From Anaerolineales bacterium (GTDB lineage Bacteria; Chloroflexota; Anaerolineae; Anaerolineales; E44-bin32), in contig WVZH01000432.1 in NCBI GenBank assembly GCA_011772595.1, positions 117,889-125,234 of the forward strand: a stretch of 7,346 nt of DNA, given 5' to 3'. Positions 1 through 6,110 of the stretch are shown here, in pieces (the first letter of the stretch is position 1; every line of letters begins with the position of its first letter). The notes below the pieces were generated by a model that worked only from the letters and a program-made list of their open reading frames with translations, ran no database searches and was not told the origin of the DNA. Both the position numbers and the translations under genes were made by a program.

Positions 1-76
1 GGGACCCTTCGTATGGTGTCTTAAGATTTGGAATTAGCGAAAGAAGTAGGGGGATATGGCACAAGTGTGCAAGTGT

Positions 77-337
77 TCAGCGAGTCTCAATAATGAGTCG
101 AATCGCCGTACGCTCTTTGCCATCAATATCAACTGAAGCGAACTCCGGGATACAAATTACGTCAATGCCGTCTTCTTGAAGATAACCTCTGGCTATTGCA
201 ACAGCTTTTATGGCTTGATTAACAGCACCAGCGCCGATAGCTTGAGCTTCCGCTCGGCGATGCTCTCGAACGACCCCGGCAATTGCACCAGCTACGGCCG
301 AGGTTCGTGACGAGGATGACACCTTGATGATGTTCAT
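77..337 (-). CDS. spoVS: SpoVS-family protein (stage V sporulation protein S-like)
   Basis: 86-aa protein beginning MNIIKVSSSS. The whole length matches my memory of SpoVS: the SSSRTSAVAGAIAG stretch near the N-terminus, a central helix with GAGAVNQAIKAVAIARGYL, and the end FxxxDIDGKERTAIRLIIETR. SpoVS is a small Alba-like-fold, probably nucleic-acid-binding protein. It is needed for spore coat and septation steps in Bacillus and is also found in many non-sporulating bacteria. The ATG at 335-337 is chosen because AAGGGAG lies 8 nt upstream (346-352) and the product has the usual family length. A longer reading from 442 would place the likely promoter inside the gene. It is a single gene on the same strand as the kinase cluster but separated from it by 283 bp. 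No sporulation gene is nearby, so its role here is probably regulatory; that part is inference. Confidence 0.93.
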   Translation of the reverse strand: MNIIKVSSSSRTSAVAGAIAGVVREHRRAEAQAIGAGAVNQAIKAVAIARGYLQEDGIDVICIPEFASVDIDGKERTAIRLIIETR

Positions 338-345
338 CGGGCTCT

Positions 346-352
346 CTCCCTT
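346..352 (-). promoter_or_regulatory. Ribosome binding site of spoVS
   Basis: AAGGGAG on the minus strand, 8 nt before the ATG at 337. It decides the start in favour of the 86-aa form over an upstream ATG at 442. Confidence 0.7.
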
Positions 353-398
353 GACGGTGGAAATGCATTTGCCCGATTCCAAGTTCGGTTTAATAGAC

Positions 399-427
399 AT
401 TGTACAGGATTCACATTCGTGAAGCAA
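399..427 (-). promoter_or_regulatory. Candidate sigma-70-type promoter of spoVS
   Basis: On the minus strand, TTGCTT (422-427) and TACAAT (399-404) are separated by exactly 17 bp. The -10 box matches the consensus at 5 of 6 positions and the -35 box at 3 of 6. Transcription would start near 392, giving a leader of about 55 nt before the ATG at 337. This is seen by eye only. Confidence 0.45.
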
Positions 428-620
428 GGCGGGTGTGACCATATGTGAACATTTTTGGCATTTCGTGGCCTAGAATAGGGTGGAAATAGGAGGATCTAGA
501 AGAGGTTCATTGAATATTGGGCGTATGTTATGTGGAGAGCCACGTGGAGAAAGCGTGATCGTTTCCTAACTTAAAGCGGCGAATACATTGTTTATAGGTA
601 TTTTACCCTCTTCTGCCGCG

Positions 621-1283
621 CTAGCCGTTGACGCGCGCTACTTCTTCTGCCTCGAACACGACTTCTTCTTTCCCTGCAAGCTTGTCCTTGATTTTAGAGA
701 CGATCAAATCGAGGTGGCTGTTGTGGGCAACGTAATCGAGGTCATCGGCGGGCACAGTCAAGATTGGACAGAGCGAAAAACTCCCGGTCCAGGAGTTATA
801 AAGGTCGTTCAAGCGCGAGAGATACTCGGGCCGAATCTGCTGTTCGTAATCCCGTCCGCGGTTGGAGATTCTAGATTTGAGGGTCTTGACAGTCGCGCGC
901 AAGTAGACAACCAAGTCGGGTGGTGGGAGAAATTCGGAGAGCACCTGATAAAGCTCCTGATAGGTCTGATAGTCTCGATCGGTCATGTTTCCCTGAAGAT
1001 AAAGGTTGTGGGCGAAGATTTCTGCGTCTTCATAGACGGTGCGGTCCTGAATTGCGGACGTCGGGTGCTCTAATAGTTGACGATGAGCCCGTAATCGGCG
1101 TGTGAGGAAGAAGATTTGGGAGGGAAAGGACCAGGCACGCATGTCGCGGTAGAAGTCTGCGAGGTAGGGATTTTCGCCCACAGGCTCATAGAAGGGTTCC
1201 CAGCCGAGGCGCTCGGAGAGTAGTTCCACCAGCGTGGATTTACCTACGCCGATATTTCCTGCAACGGCCACGAATTTTTTCAT
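621..1283 (-). CDS. Deoxynucleoside kinase (dGK/dAK/dCK family), DRT type
   Basis: 220-aa P-loop kinase that would phosphorylate a deoxynucleoside to its 5'-monophosphate in the cytoplasmic salvage pathway. Visible motifs are the Walker A loop GNIGVGKST at residues 9-17; the likely catalytic base E33 in YEPVGENPYLADFY (32-45), where the NPYLADFY form is typical of bacterial dGK/dAK proteins; DRT at 80-82 followed by VYED, the place of the family DRS motif; and an arginine-rich lid around R138, R142 and R144. Length is normal for the family. The ATG at 1283 has AAGGAG 6 nt upstream. It begins 22 nt after the nucleotidyltransferase stop, so it is probably co-transcribed with that gene and with the paralogous kinase before it. 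The C-terminal 20 residues are acidic and look like a variable tail. The base specificity (dG, dA or dC) cannot be read from sequence alone. Confidence 0.9.
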   Translation of the reverse strand: MKKFVAVAGNIGVGKSTLVELLSERLGWEPFYEPVGENPYLADFYRDMRAWSFPSQIFFLTRRLRAHRQLLEHPTSAIQDRTVYEDAEIFAHNLYLQGNMTDRDYQTYQELYQVLSEFLPPPDLVVYLRATVKTLKSRISNRGRDYEQQIRPEYLSRLNDLYNSWTGSFSLCPILTVPADDLDYVAHNSHLDLIVSKIKDKLAGKEEVVFEAEEVARVNG

Positions 1284-1305
1284 GGAAAACTCCTTCCTGC
1301 CGAGA

Positions 1306-2298
1306 TCAGACTCCGTTTTGCACTGCCCATGTATCCAATAACCCCTCGATGGTATCTAAGTGACGCTCGAGCTCTTCCGCACGAGAGTCCTTGGAGGCTA
1401 GGCTGAGGCGCAAACGCTTGAGAACCGCTTCCCACGGGGGCTGATGGCGACCGGCACTTTCATTATGGTCCAGTGCATGCATGGCGCCCTCCCATGTGGT
1501 AAGCATCGTCCACAGCGCCGCTTCAGGACGACCCGATTCCGCCAAAGCTTGGAAGCCACGAAGATAATACATGCGGCGACATTCCGATAAGTCGGGCTCC
1601 CCTGAAAGAGCAGATGCCTCGTCGAATGCTAGCCCCCATGCTGACAACCATTCGGGTAGATGGGCGGCATTGAATTGATCTTCACCTAATAATCGTAAGA
1701 AGGATGAATAGACATCGGCATGGCCAGAAGTACGCGCGCATCGTTCGAGGTCAAGCATCACGCGGCGGCCTGCGGCCGGGGCACTTGTCAGTGAGATTAA
1801 GGCGTTGGTAGCTTCGAGTGCGGCGCGCAAATAGGTCTTCAGCCACCGTCCCGAAATGGGAAGTATGGATTTCGCTTGACGGGCGCGTTTGAGGAAGGCA
1901 TACGCCCGTGCATATACATGATCAGATCGGAAGAACTGCCCTCGGGCGCCCGCTTGCGCCCATTCAAAGAAATGCTGTGGATCGTAGAGGAAGATCGGTG
2001 CGCTCATCGCCGGACCGAGCCAGGGGTGAATGCGTAAATCCCGTGGACGACTATAGAGATCACGCCAATGGTGGAAGATATCTAGGTGAATTTGATCGGA
2101 AAGTCGTATGATTTCGCGTTGAGTGTCAGGAGCATTTTCATGAATCAAAATCAAGTCGATGTCCAAAGTGTCGCCTAGATTGGGGTTTCCAGCAGCTACT
2201 GACCCGATAAGGTATCCTGAGATTACGTCGTTCTGAGCGGCGCGCCGTTCCGTCTCTCGGAATGCCAATTCAATGAGCTTCTGGCGTTTAATCTTCAC
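1306..2298 (-). CDS. Nucleotidyltransferase-fold protein (Pol beta superfamily, MNT/KNTase-like), substrate unknown
   Basis: 330-aa protein. The N-terminal catalytic core has the superfamily signature G32-S33, twelve residues, then D46-x-D48 followed by LILIH. A third acidic residue, D73 in the strand IHLDIF, would complete the metal-binding carboxylate triad. From about residue 120 onward it appears largely alpha-helical, like the C-terminal helical domain of aminoglycoside or lincosamide nucleotidyltransferases. The family transfers a nucleoside monophosphate from an NTP to a hydroxyl or a protein; the acceptor here is unknown. The start is GTG at 2298, only 2 nt after the TAA of the preceding kinase, with GGAG about 10 nt upstream. 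Its position between two deoxynucleoside kinases implies co-expression. A role acting on nucleotides or on a nucleoside-like compound is only inference. Antibiotic modification is an alternative. Confidence 0.82.
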   Translation of the reverse strand: MKIKRQKLIELAFRETERRAAQNDVISGYLIGSVAAGNPNLGDTLDIDLILIHENAPDTQREIIRLSDQIHLDIFHHWRDLYSRPRDLRIHPWLGPAMSAPIFLYDPQHFFEWAQAGARGQFFRSDHVYARAYAFLKRARQAKSILPISGRWLKTYLRAALEATNALISLTSAPAAGRRVMLDLERCARTSGHADVYSSFLRLLGEDQFNAAHLPEWLSAWGLAFDEASALSGEPDLSECRRMYYLRGFQALAESGRPEAALWTMLTTWEGAMHALDHNESAGRHQPPWEAVLKRLRLSLASKDSRAEELERHLDTIEGLLDTWAVQNGV

Positions 2299-2300
2299 GC

Positions 2301-2942
2301 TTACGCATCTCCGTCGAGAGGCAGTTCGGGTTGGTAAGGGGGGATACCCAATGTGGCACGGATGCGACGCGTGATGTGGGTGAGGTGCTCCGATCTGGCG
2401 ACGAAATCAAGCGGGTTCGTATCGATGGACAGTACCAGTCCGGATGGATAATCGGTAAAGAACGCCTCGTATGCTTGGTTGAGCGCCTCGATATAGCCTC
2501 GTTCCATTTGTCGTTCATATGATCGATCTCGCATAGCAATGCGCTGCATGGCGACATCGGTACTAGCCTTTAGGTAAACAATCAGGTCAGGAGCCACGAT
2601 CCTCTCTGCTAAGGCGTTGTGGAGAAGGTGGTAGGTTTCGAGTTCGTCACCACTCAAATTCAACTTGGCAAATAGTGCGTCTTTTTCAAAGGTGTAGTCT
2701 GTAATCAGGTTGCTCTTGGCCAGTGCTTTTGGGACGGTCTCGCTCTGTTGTCGGTACCGACTGAGAAGAAAGAAGATCTGGGTCTGGAATGCATAACGAT
2801 CACGGTCGGCATAGAAATCGGCGAGGAACGGGTTTTCTTCGAATACTTCTAGGAGCAATTCGGCGTCGAAGACTGGTTGAAGTAGACGCGCCAAGGAAGT
2901 TTTGCCTACGCCAATGACACCTTCGATCGCAATATACATCAT
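2301..2942 (-). CDS. Deoxynucleoside kinase paralogue, DYT type
   Basis: 213-aa deoxynucleoside kinase beginning MMYIAIEG. Motifs are the Walker A loop GVIGVGKTS (8-16); the likely catalytic base E32 in EVFEENPFLADFY, aligning with E33 of the downstream paralogue; DYTFEKDALFA at 82-92 where the family usually has DRS/DRT-xYED; and a lid with R134, R138 and R140. The reading frame stays open upstream to 3194, but that extension overlaps the neighbouring gene and lacks kinase homology. The start is therefore placed at the tandem ATGs (2942 or 2939), directly before the conserved first strand. The RBS is weak (GGAT or GAAG). It follows the 324-aa gene after 95 nt and is followed by the nucleotidyltransferase after 2 nt. 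DYT-type kinases are known in other phyla, and the changed motif suggests a specificity different from the second kinase. Confidence 0.9.
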   Translation of the reverse strand: MMYIAIEGVIGVGKTSLARLLQPVFDAELLLEVFEENPFLADFYADRDRYAFQTQIFFLLSRYRQQSETVPKALAKSNLITDYTFEKDALFAKLNLSGDELETYHLLHNALAERIVAPDLIVYLKASTDVAMQRIAMRDRSYERQMERGYIEALNQAYEAFFTDYPSGLVLSIDTNPLDFVARSEHLTHITRRIRATLGIPPYQPELPLDGDA

Positions 2943-2981
2943 GAAATCCAATTCTTCGGGGTAGGAGCGAGTTCGAAGGTA

Positions 2982-3010
2982 AGGATACTCGGGAACGGGA
3001 ATAGACGCAA
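2982..3010 (-). promoter_or_regulatory. Weak candidate promoter before the kinase-nucleotidyltransferase-kinase trio
   Basis: On the minus strand, TTGCGT (3005-3010) and TATCCT (2982-2987) have a 17-bp spacer. Each matches the consensus at 4 of 6 positions. It lies in the 95-bp gap between the 324-aa gene and the first kinase. It could give the trio its own transcript, but matches of this quality arise by chance. Confidence 0.22.
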
Positions 3011-3037
3011 CTGTGGGGGCAAAGGAAAAACTAACCC

Positions 3038-4012
3038 CTATCCCTGGCGTATCCGTTCGATGAGTTCCTTCATCGGCCGTAGCTGTTGAATTGACATAGA
3101 TCGATTTACGGTTTGAATGCGATGGGAGTAGCGCGTGTGTGTGCCGGCGGGTAATAAACGTGAACGGTGGAGGAAGGACCTTTTCGTACACCACCCTGTG
3201 AGGATGACTTCCATGCCATAGATCCAGAGATTAATCCATGCGTGAGGCTCGATGACCCATTTTTCCTCGAGTTCTGGGCTTCGTAAGCACATCGCGCGGT
3301 TTGGGAGACAATCTGAATGTAGATAATGCAATGCCGCTCGTTCCAATGCCGATGTGGTTGAACCTGAGGACAACGTCAACTGTTCGGTGTGATTTCTCTG
3401 AGGTTTAAGCTGACCGACGAGTTCAAGCTTAATCGGCTGTGGATCATCACACAAGATGGTCAACTTCCCGAGTGAGCCCGTGGGTTTGTACCAGTTTCTG
3501 TGGGGCGGGATGGCGAGCAGGTATGTATGTTGACCCGTAGAGATCACTTTACGGATGGCGGCTTGCGTGTGCGCTTGGAGGCCGAGGAAAAGCACGAAGA
3601 GGAGAAGATCGCCTTCTTCAAGTTTTTCAGCTATGAGGGTTTTTATTGGGACGAGGGCTTCAGCATCAAGAAACCAAGCGGGTTTCCGACGAAGCTGTCG
3701 GATCCTATGTCGGGAAGAAAGAAGGGTGCAGCACACCTCAACGCGGTGACCGCCAAGCAGGAGTGTGGGATGGTCGCGCAGTGTGAAAGGTTCTTCATAG
3801 CGCAAACTGTAGGGTATTCTTTCTTTCTCTAACCAGCGGTGAATCGCGAGTTCGGACGCGATCCGGGCGACGATTGCGCGGAGTCGACGAGGGGAGCGCC
3901 AATCCTTGCGGTATATCATATGTTGCAGTGTTCGACAGGCGAAGGCAACACCTGCCATCGTCAGACTTTCGTCGTGCGAAATACGAATCCAATCTCGTAC
4001 GCGGACGCTCAA
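3038..4012 (-). CDS. Conserved-looking protein of unknown function (324 aa)
   Basis: I do not recognise a named family. The product is basic, soluble and has no signal peptide. An N-terminal helical part (about 20-62) ends in ASELAIHRWLEKE. It leads into a segment, PFTLRDHPTLLLGGHRVEVC at 75-94, whose layout (E54, D80, E92-x-C94) faintly recalls the PD-(D/E)xK nuclease fold but with the lysine replaced by Cys. A hydrophobic strand or helix LLLFVLFLGL lies at 136-145. A second domain contains KWVIEPHAWINLWIYGMEVILTGW at 251-274, rich in Trp and probably a beta-barrel or lectin-like core. The start is TTG at 4012, supported by GAGGGG 7 nt upstream. It is transcribed toward the kinase trio, 95 nt away, and may share its transcript. 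The nuclease link is a guess; the gene call itself is firm. Confidence 0.72.
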   Translation of the reverse strand: MSVRVRDWIRISHDESLTMAGVAFACRTLQHMIYRKDWRSPRRLRAIVARIASELAIHRWLEKERIPYSLRYEEPFTLRDHPTLLLGGHRVEVCCTLLSSRHRIRQLRRKPAWFLDAEALVPIKTLIAEKLEEGDLLLFVLFLGLQAHTQAAIRKVISTGQHTYLLAIPPHRNWYKPTGSLGKLTILCDDPQPIKLELVGQLKPQRNHTEQLTLSSGSTTSALERAALHYLHSDCLPNRAMCLRSPELEEKWVIEPHAWINLWIYGMEVILTGWCTKRSFLHRSRLLPAGTHTRYSHRIQTVNRSMSIQQLRPMKELIERIRQG

Positions 4013-4019
4013 GAATAAG

Positions 4020-4025
4020 CCCCTC
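4020..4025 (-). promoter_or_regulatory. Ribosome binding site supporting a TTG start
   Basis: GAGGGG on the minus strand, 7 nt before the TTG at 4010-4012. It is the main support for a non-ATG start of the 324-aa gene. Confidence 0.6.
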
Positions 4026-4467
4026 GTCTAAACTTGTTTTATCATCCTTCAGCCGCTGGCAGGTTCTGTGAGTGACAACCCTCTTTCTACCTCCAAGGAT
4101 TGGTTTCGTAGCTATCGTGCAGGATCATAACAATAATGAGAAAAGTTTAAGTGAGGTGGTCCTTGTTTGCCAAGTTGTTGGGAATGTTCCATCGTCAGAA
4201 CGGAGATATTGTGTCTCATCTCCATCTCATATCTTCTGTAATCTCCTGAAGTTAAATTACAACCCACTATGCTGAGAATTCATATGCGGAACTTTTATAC
4301 CTACATTTCAAGTTATTGGCTGGTTCTTTTTGTCTGTGATTCGAGAATTTATCGAATTTGCAGGGGAATTGGGCTAAGAATATTCTATCCTCAGGCACAT
4401 GACCTGAAGGCCCTCGGACGTTCGTCCTGTGATCGCATAGAGCCAGGATTCGCGATCGAACCACACT

Positions 4468-4539
4468 AACTGAAACGAAGGCGCCCGAAAAGACGCTTTC
4501 TATGTAGCTTGTGGCTTATCTAATTGAACGTTTCAGGTT
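4468..4539. repeat. Long-range inverted repeat with nested hairpin
   Basis: AACTGAAACG at 4468-4477 pairs with CGTTTCAGGTT at 4529-4539 with a single bulged base. Inside it, AAGGCG (4478-4483) pairs with CGCTTT (4494-4499) with one G-T wobble and a 10-nt loop. A competing stem ATCTAA/TTAGAT overlaps the right arm. The coaxial arrangement resembles a folded RNA element more than a simple terminator, since no T tract follows on either strand. Confidence 0.35.
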
Positions 4540-4611
4540 TTAGATTAGAGGCAAATGGTGATTGGCTGGATGGTGGGGCGAAGAATTAGGAACTATGTCC
4601 AAGATCAAACT

Positions 4612-5271
4612 TCAATCTTCATTCTCTCGTGCCTGCTCCGCCATCAGTCGCTGGCATAGTTCTACACCTGTCACGGCGTCAGTGGTCCAATGGTCAGCAC
4701 CCACGTATTGACATACCTCCTCGCTGAGCTGTCCTCCACCGATGATGATGGGCTTTTGATACTCTTGGGCTCGTAACCGGGAGATTGTTTCACGCATGGC
4801 ATCATAGGAACTGGTAAGCAAGCCTGAGAGACCCACGATGTGGGGCTGTAGCTCAGCGGCTTGTTCTGCGAAGGTGGCCGCTGCTACGTCTACGCCAAGA
4901 TCGTGAACGACGAAATTATGACAGCTCAACAGTATGTTGACGATGTTTTTGCCTAGATCGTGGATGTCGCTTTCAACTGTGCCAAGCAGGATGCGTCCTG
5001 AGGCCTGACCCGAAATTTGACTCTCCACAACGGGTTGGAGCAGCTCCATTACCTGGCTAAAGATCTCACCAGCCATGATAAGCCCAGCAAGATAGTATTC
5101 ATTTCGCTCGTAGCGTAAACCCACTTGGCGCATGCCTTCCTGGCAGTCTTCGATAATCAGTAAGGAGTCATCGTCGGCGGCTAATCGTTGACGGACGAGT
5201 GTTAGAGCACGCTCTTCTTGGAGATCGGCGATGGCGTCGACCAATGTTGTGCTTATGTCGGTGTTAATCAT
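4612..5271 (-). CDS. Corrinoid (B12-binding) methyl-carrier protein, MtgC/MttC/MtmC-like
   Basis: 219-aa cytoplasmic corrinoid protein that would carry a methyl group on the cobalt of bound cobamide between two methyltransferases. Residues 1 to about 88 form the helical cap domain with the RNEYYLAGLIMAGEIF helix. Residues from about 92 form the Rossmann-like B12 domain. It has the signature D102-I-H104-D-L-G107, where H104 is the lower cobalt ligand; S149-x-L151; and the GGG at 178-180 that accommodates the nucleotide tail. The start is ATG at 5271, before MINTDIS, with AAGGAG at 5283-5288. An upstream in-frame reading to 5412 overlaps gntR and is rejected. It lies 16 nt after gntR, whose stop overlaps its RBS, so the two form one operon. 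The substrate cannot be told from this subunit. The methyltetrahydrofolate methyltransferase on the other side of the divergent promoter is its probable partner. Confidence 0.93.
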   Translation of the reverse strand: MINTDISTTLVDAIADLQEERALTLVRQRLAADDDSLLIIEDCQEGMRQVGLRYERNEYYLAGLIMAGEIFSQVMELLQPVVESQISGQASGRILLGTVESDIHDLGKNIVNILLSCHNFVVHDLGVDVAAATFAEQAAELQPHIVGLSGLLTSSYDAMRETISRLRAQEYQKPIIIGGGQLSEEVCQYVGADHWTTDAVTGVELCQRLMAEQARENED

Positions 5272-5282
5272 GTATGGCTTAT

Positions 5283-5288
5283 CTCCTT
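5283..5288 (-). promoter_or_regulatory. Ribosome binding site of the corrinoid protein gene
   Basis: AAGGAG on the minus strand, 11 nt before the ATG at 5271, overlapping the TGA stop of gntR (5288-5290). It supports the 219-aa form and translational coupling to gntR. Confidence 0.6.
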
Positions 5289-6031
5289 CAGGTGACACCA
5301 ATGGTGGCGGTGAAGCGAAGACGGTCACCAGAGCAGATGAACCAACCCCAGCTGACGGGTTGGTTATTAAAATCGTAGAAAATGTGCTCCAAGCGAAAGG
5401 AGGGAACGCCAACTTGCAGTTGGAGCAAGTCGGCCTCCTCTTCGGTCAGTGTGGTCGCTTCGATGGTGAGATCTCCTCGCTTAAGATCTGATTCGCCCCC
5501 CCCATTGAGTAAGCCACGCAGGGCGGTGACTTCCATCTCGGATTCAACGATAGGGCGGATGGGGTCGTAAATCACGTGTTCGCGGTGTAATAAGATGGGT
5601 TCCTCACCTTGGAAGATCAGACGTCGGATAAAGACGGTCCGATCCCCAGCTTTGATAGCTAACTTGCGCGCCGTGCGATCATTGGCCGAATTGATGCGCA
5701 CCTCCAAGAGTTTGACTGTGGACTGGCCTTCGCGGAAGAGCTGTTGCAGTTTGTCAAGATCGAAGGTGGCCGTGCCCAATTCTAGCGGCTTGACAAAGGT
5801 GCCACGCCCTTGTTCAGTTGTTACAACGCCTTGGTCAGCGAGGATATTGATGACGCGGCGCACAGTCATGGGACTGACACCATAGCGCTCGCAAAGCTGA
5901 GCTTCGGAGGGTAAGCGGTCGCCAGGGCGGAACACCCCGGCGGCGATCTGTCCTAGAAGGATACGTACCAATTGAGCGTACGCCGGTTCGTATGAGTCAC
6001 GGTCAATGGCAATGATTGGTTCGTCAGCCAC
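5288..6031 (-). CDS. GntR-family (HutC subfamily) transcriptional regulator
   Basis: 247-aa DNA-binding regulator. The N-terminal winged helix-turn-helix covers about residues 14-81: PAYAQLVRILLGQIAAGVFRPGDRLPSE, then the recognition helix region VSPMTVRRVINILADQGVV, then the wing GRGTFV. Residues from about 95 to 245 form a UTRA effector-binding domain, with FIRRLIFQGEEPILLHREHVIYD and the typical end PVSWGWFICSGDRLRFTATI. HutC-type regulators are usually repressors released by a small metabolite linked to the pathway they control. The start is GTG at 6031 with GAGGTG 5 nt upstream. It is the first gene of the leftward operon with the corrinoid protein and is divergent from the DUF1638/methyltransferase operon, so it probably controls both and itself. 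A run of eight G lies in codons 177-179. The effector is unknown, perhaps the methylated substrate. Confidence 0.93.
   Translation of the reverse strand: MADEPIIAIDRDSYEPAYAQLVRILLGQIAAGVFRPGDRLPSEAQLCERYGVSPMTVRRVINILADQGVVTTEQGRGTFVKPLELGTATFDLDKLQQLFREGQSTVKLLEVRINSANDRTARKLAIKAGDRTVFIRRLIFQGEEPILLHREHVIYDPIRPIVESEMEVTALRGLLNGGGESDLKRGDLTIEATTLTEEEADLLQLQVGVPSFRLEHIFYDFNNQPVSWGWFICSGDRLRFTATIGVT
5496..5503. repeat. Homopolymer tract of eight G (coding strand of gntR)
   Basis: Eight consecutive C on the plus strand, read as Gly-Gly-Gly (residues 177-179) in gntR. The frame is intact on both sides. Such tracts are prone to slippage and to sequencing length errors. Confidence 0.8.
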
Positions 6032-6045
6032 GTGCTCACCTCGTG

Positions 6046-6068
6046 CTACTTGTCTATATAAATATATA
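6046..6068. promoter_or_regulatory. Candidate GntR operator, left copy
   Basis: A 23-bp element that recurs at 6115-6137 with 19 of 23 identical positions; the mismatches are at 6052, 6053, 6062 and 6064. The core has the imperfect dyad TATATA-N2-TATATA. It overlaps the -10 box and start site of the gntR promoter, the expected place for autorepression. AT-rich sequence raises the risk of chance symmetry, but the repeat also includes the non-AT portion CTACTT. Confidence 0.5.
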
Positions 6069-6089
6069 TAACTCGATCTATATTGTCAA
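6061..6089 (-). promoter_or_regulatory. Promoter of the gntR-corrinoid operon
   Basis: On the minus strand, a perfect TTGACA (6084-6089), a 17-bp spacer, and TATATT (6061-6066, 5 of 6). Transcription would begin near 6054, leaving a short leader of about 23 nt before the GTG at 6031. The left repeat copy (6046-6068) covers its -10 box and start site. Confidence 0.75.
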
Positions 6090-6110
6090 ATGGGACGAGT
6101 TTTCCCCGAT

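Larger units (their letters stand above)
338..620. other. Intergenic region between the second kinase and spoVS
   Basis: It holds the spoVS leader and promoter in its left third. The remainder (about 430-620) carries no convincing gene. No stem followed by a T-run was found for the kinase operon that ends at 621. A 5-bp GCGGC/GCCGC pair (575-579 with 615-619) has a 35-nt loop and no T tract. A small ATGTGG/CCACGT hairpin at 529-544 is too weak to call a terminator. Confidence 0.5.
4013..4611. other. Gene-free region with clustered inverted repeats
   Basis: About 600 bp between two minus-strand genes. Short open frames on both strands (around 4072-4275 and 4267-4469) overlap each other, lack ribosome binding sites and have no recognisable protein features, so I reject them. 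From about 4338 several possible stems follow one another: ATTCGA/TCGAAT (4339-4344 with 4352-4357); CCTCAGG/CCTGAAGG with one bulge (4389-4395 with 4403-4410); GGAC/GTCC with a GTTC loop (4416-4427); GG-TTCG/CGAA-CC with one bulge (4446-4462); and the larger pair at 4468-4539. None is followed by a clear T-run on either strand. This may be the 3' region of the corrinoid operon or a structured RNA. No tRNA fold was found. Confidence 0.35.

Noticed and set aside
59..76. Tandem 8-mer AAGTGTGC/AAGTGTTC after spoVS as a terminator
   Set aside because: It is an imperfect direct repeat. The GCACA/TGTGC palindrome within it would leave a 2-nt loop and has no T-run.
338..442. 35-residue extension of SpoVS from an ATG at 442
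   Set aside because: A good RBS precedes the ATG at 337, the candidate promoter lies inside the extension, and the extra residues do not belong to the family.
588..1105. Plus-strand open frames of 161 and 61 codons over the second kinase
   Set aside because: They are antisense to a kinase with all family motifs intact, and their translations show no recognisable domain.
1719..1742. HEPN-like R-x6-H motif in the nucleotidyltransferase, suggesting an MNT-HEPN toxin-antitoxin pair
   Set aside because: A single R186-x6-H193 match in one fused helical region is expected by chance. No separate HEPN gene is present, and the protein resembles transferases with a helical C-terminal domain.
2943..3194. 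84-residue N-terminal extension of the first kinase
   Set aside because: It overlaps the 324-aa gene and precedes the conserved first strand of the kinase fold. Family length fits the start at 2942 or 2939.
4441..4458. Possible cobalamin riboswitch (the sequence AGCCAGGA resembles the start of a B12 box)
   Set aside because: The second half of the box is missing, and the site is downstream of, not upstream of, the corrinoid gene.
4446..4462. Possible tRNA T-arm (GGTTCGA on the minus strand)
   Set aside because: No acceptor, D or anticodon stems can be paired around it.
4072..4469. Short open frames in the gene-free region
   Set aside because: They overlap on opposite strands, lack ribosome binding sites and have no recognisable protein features.
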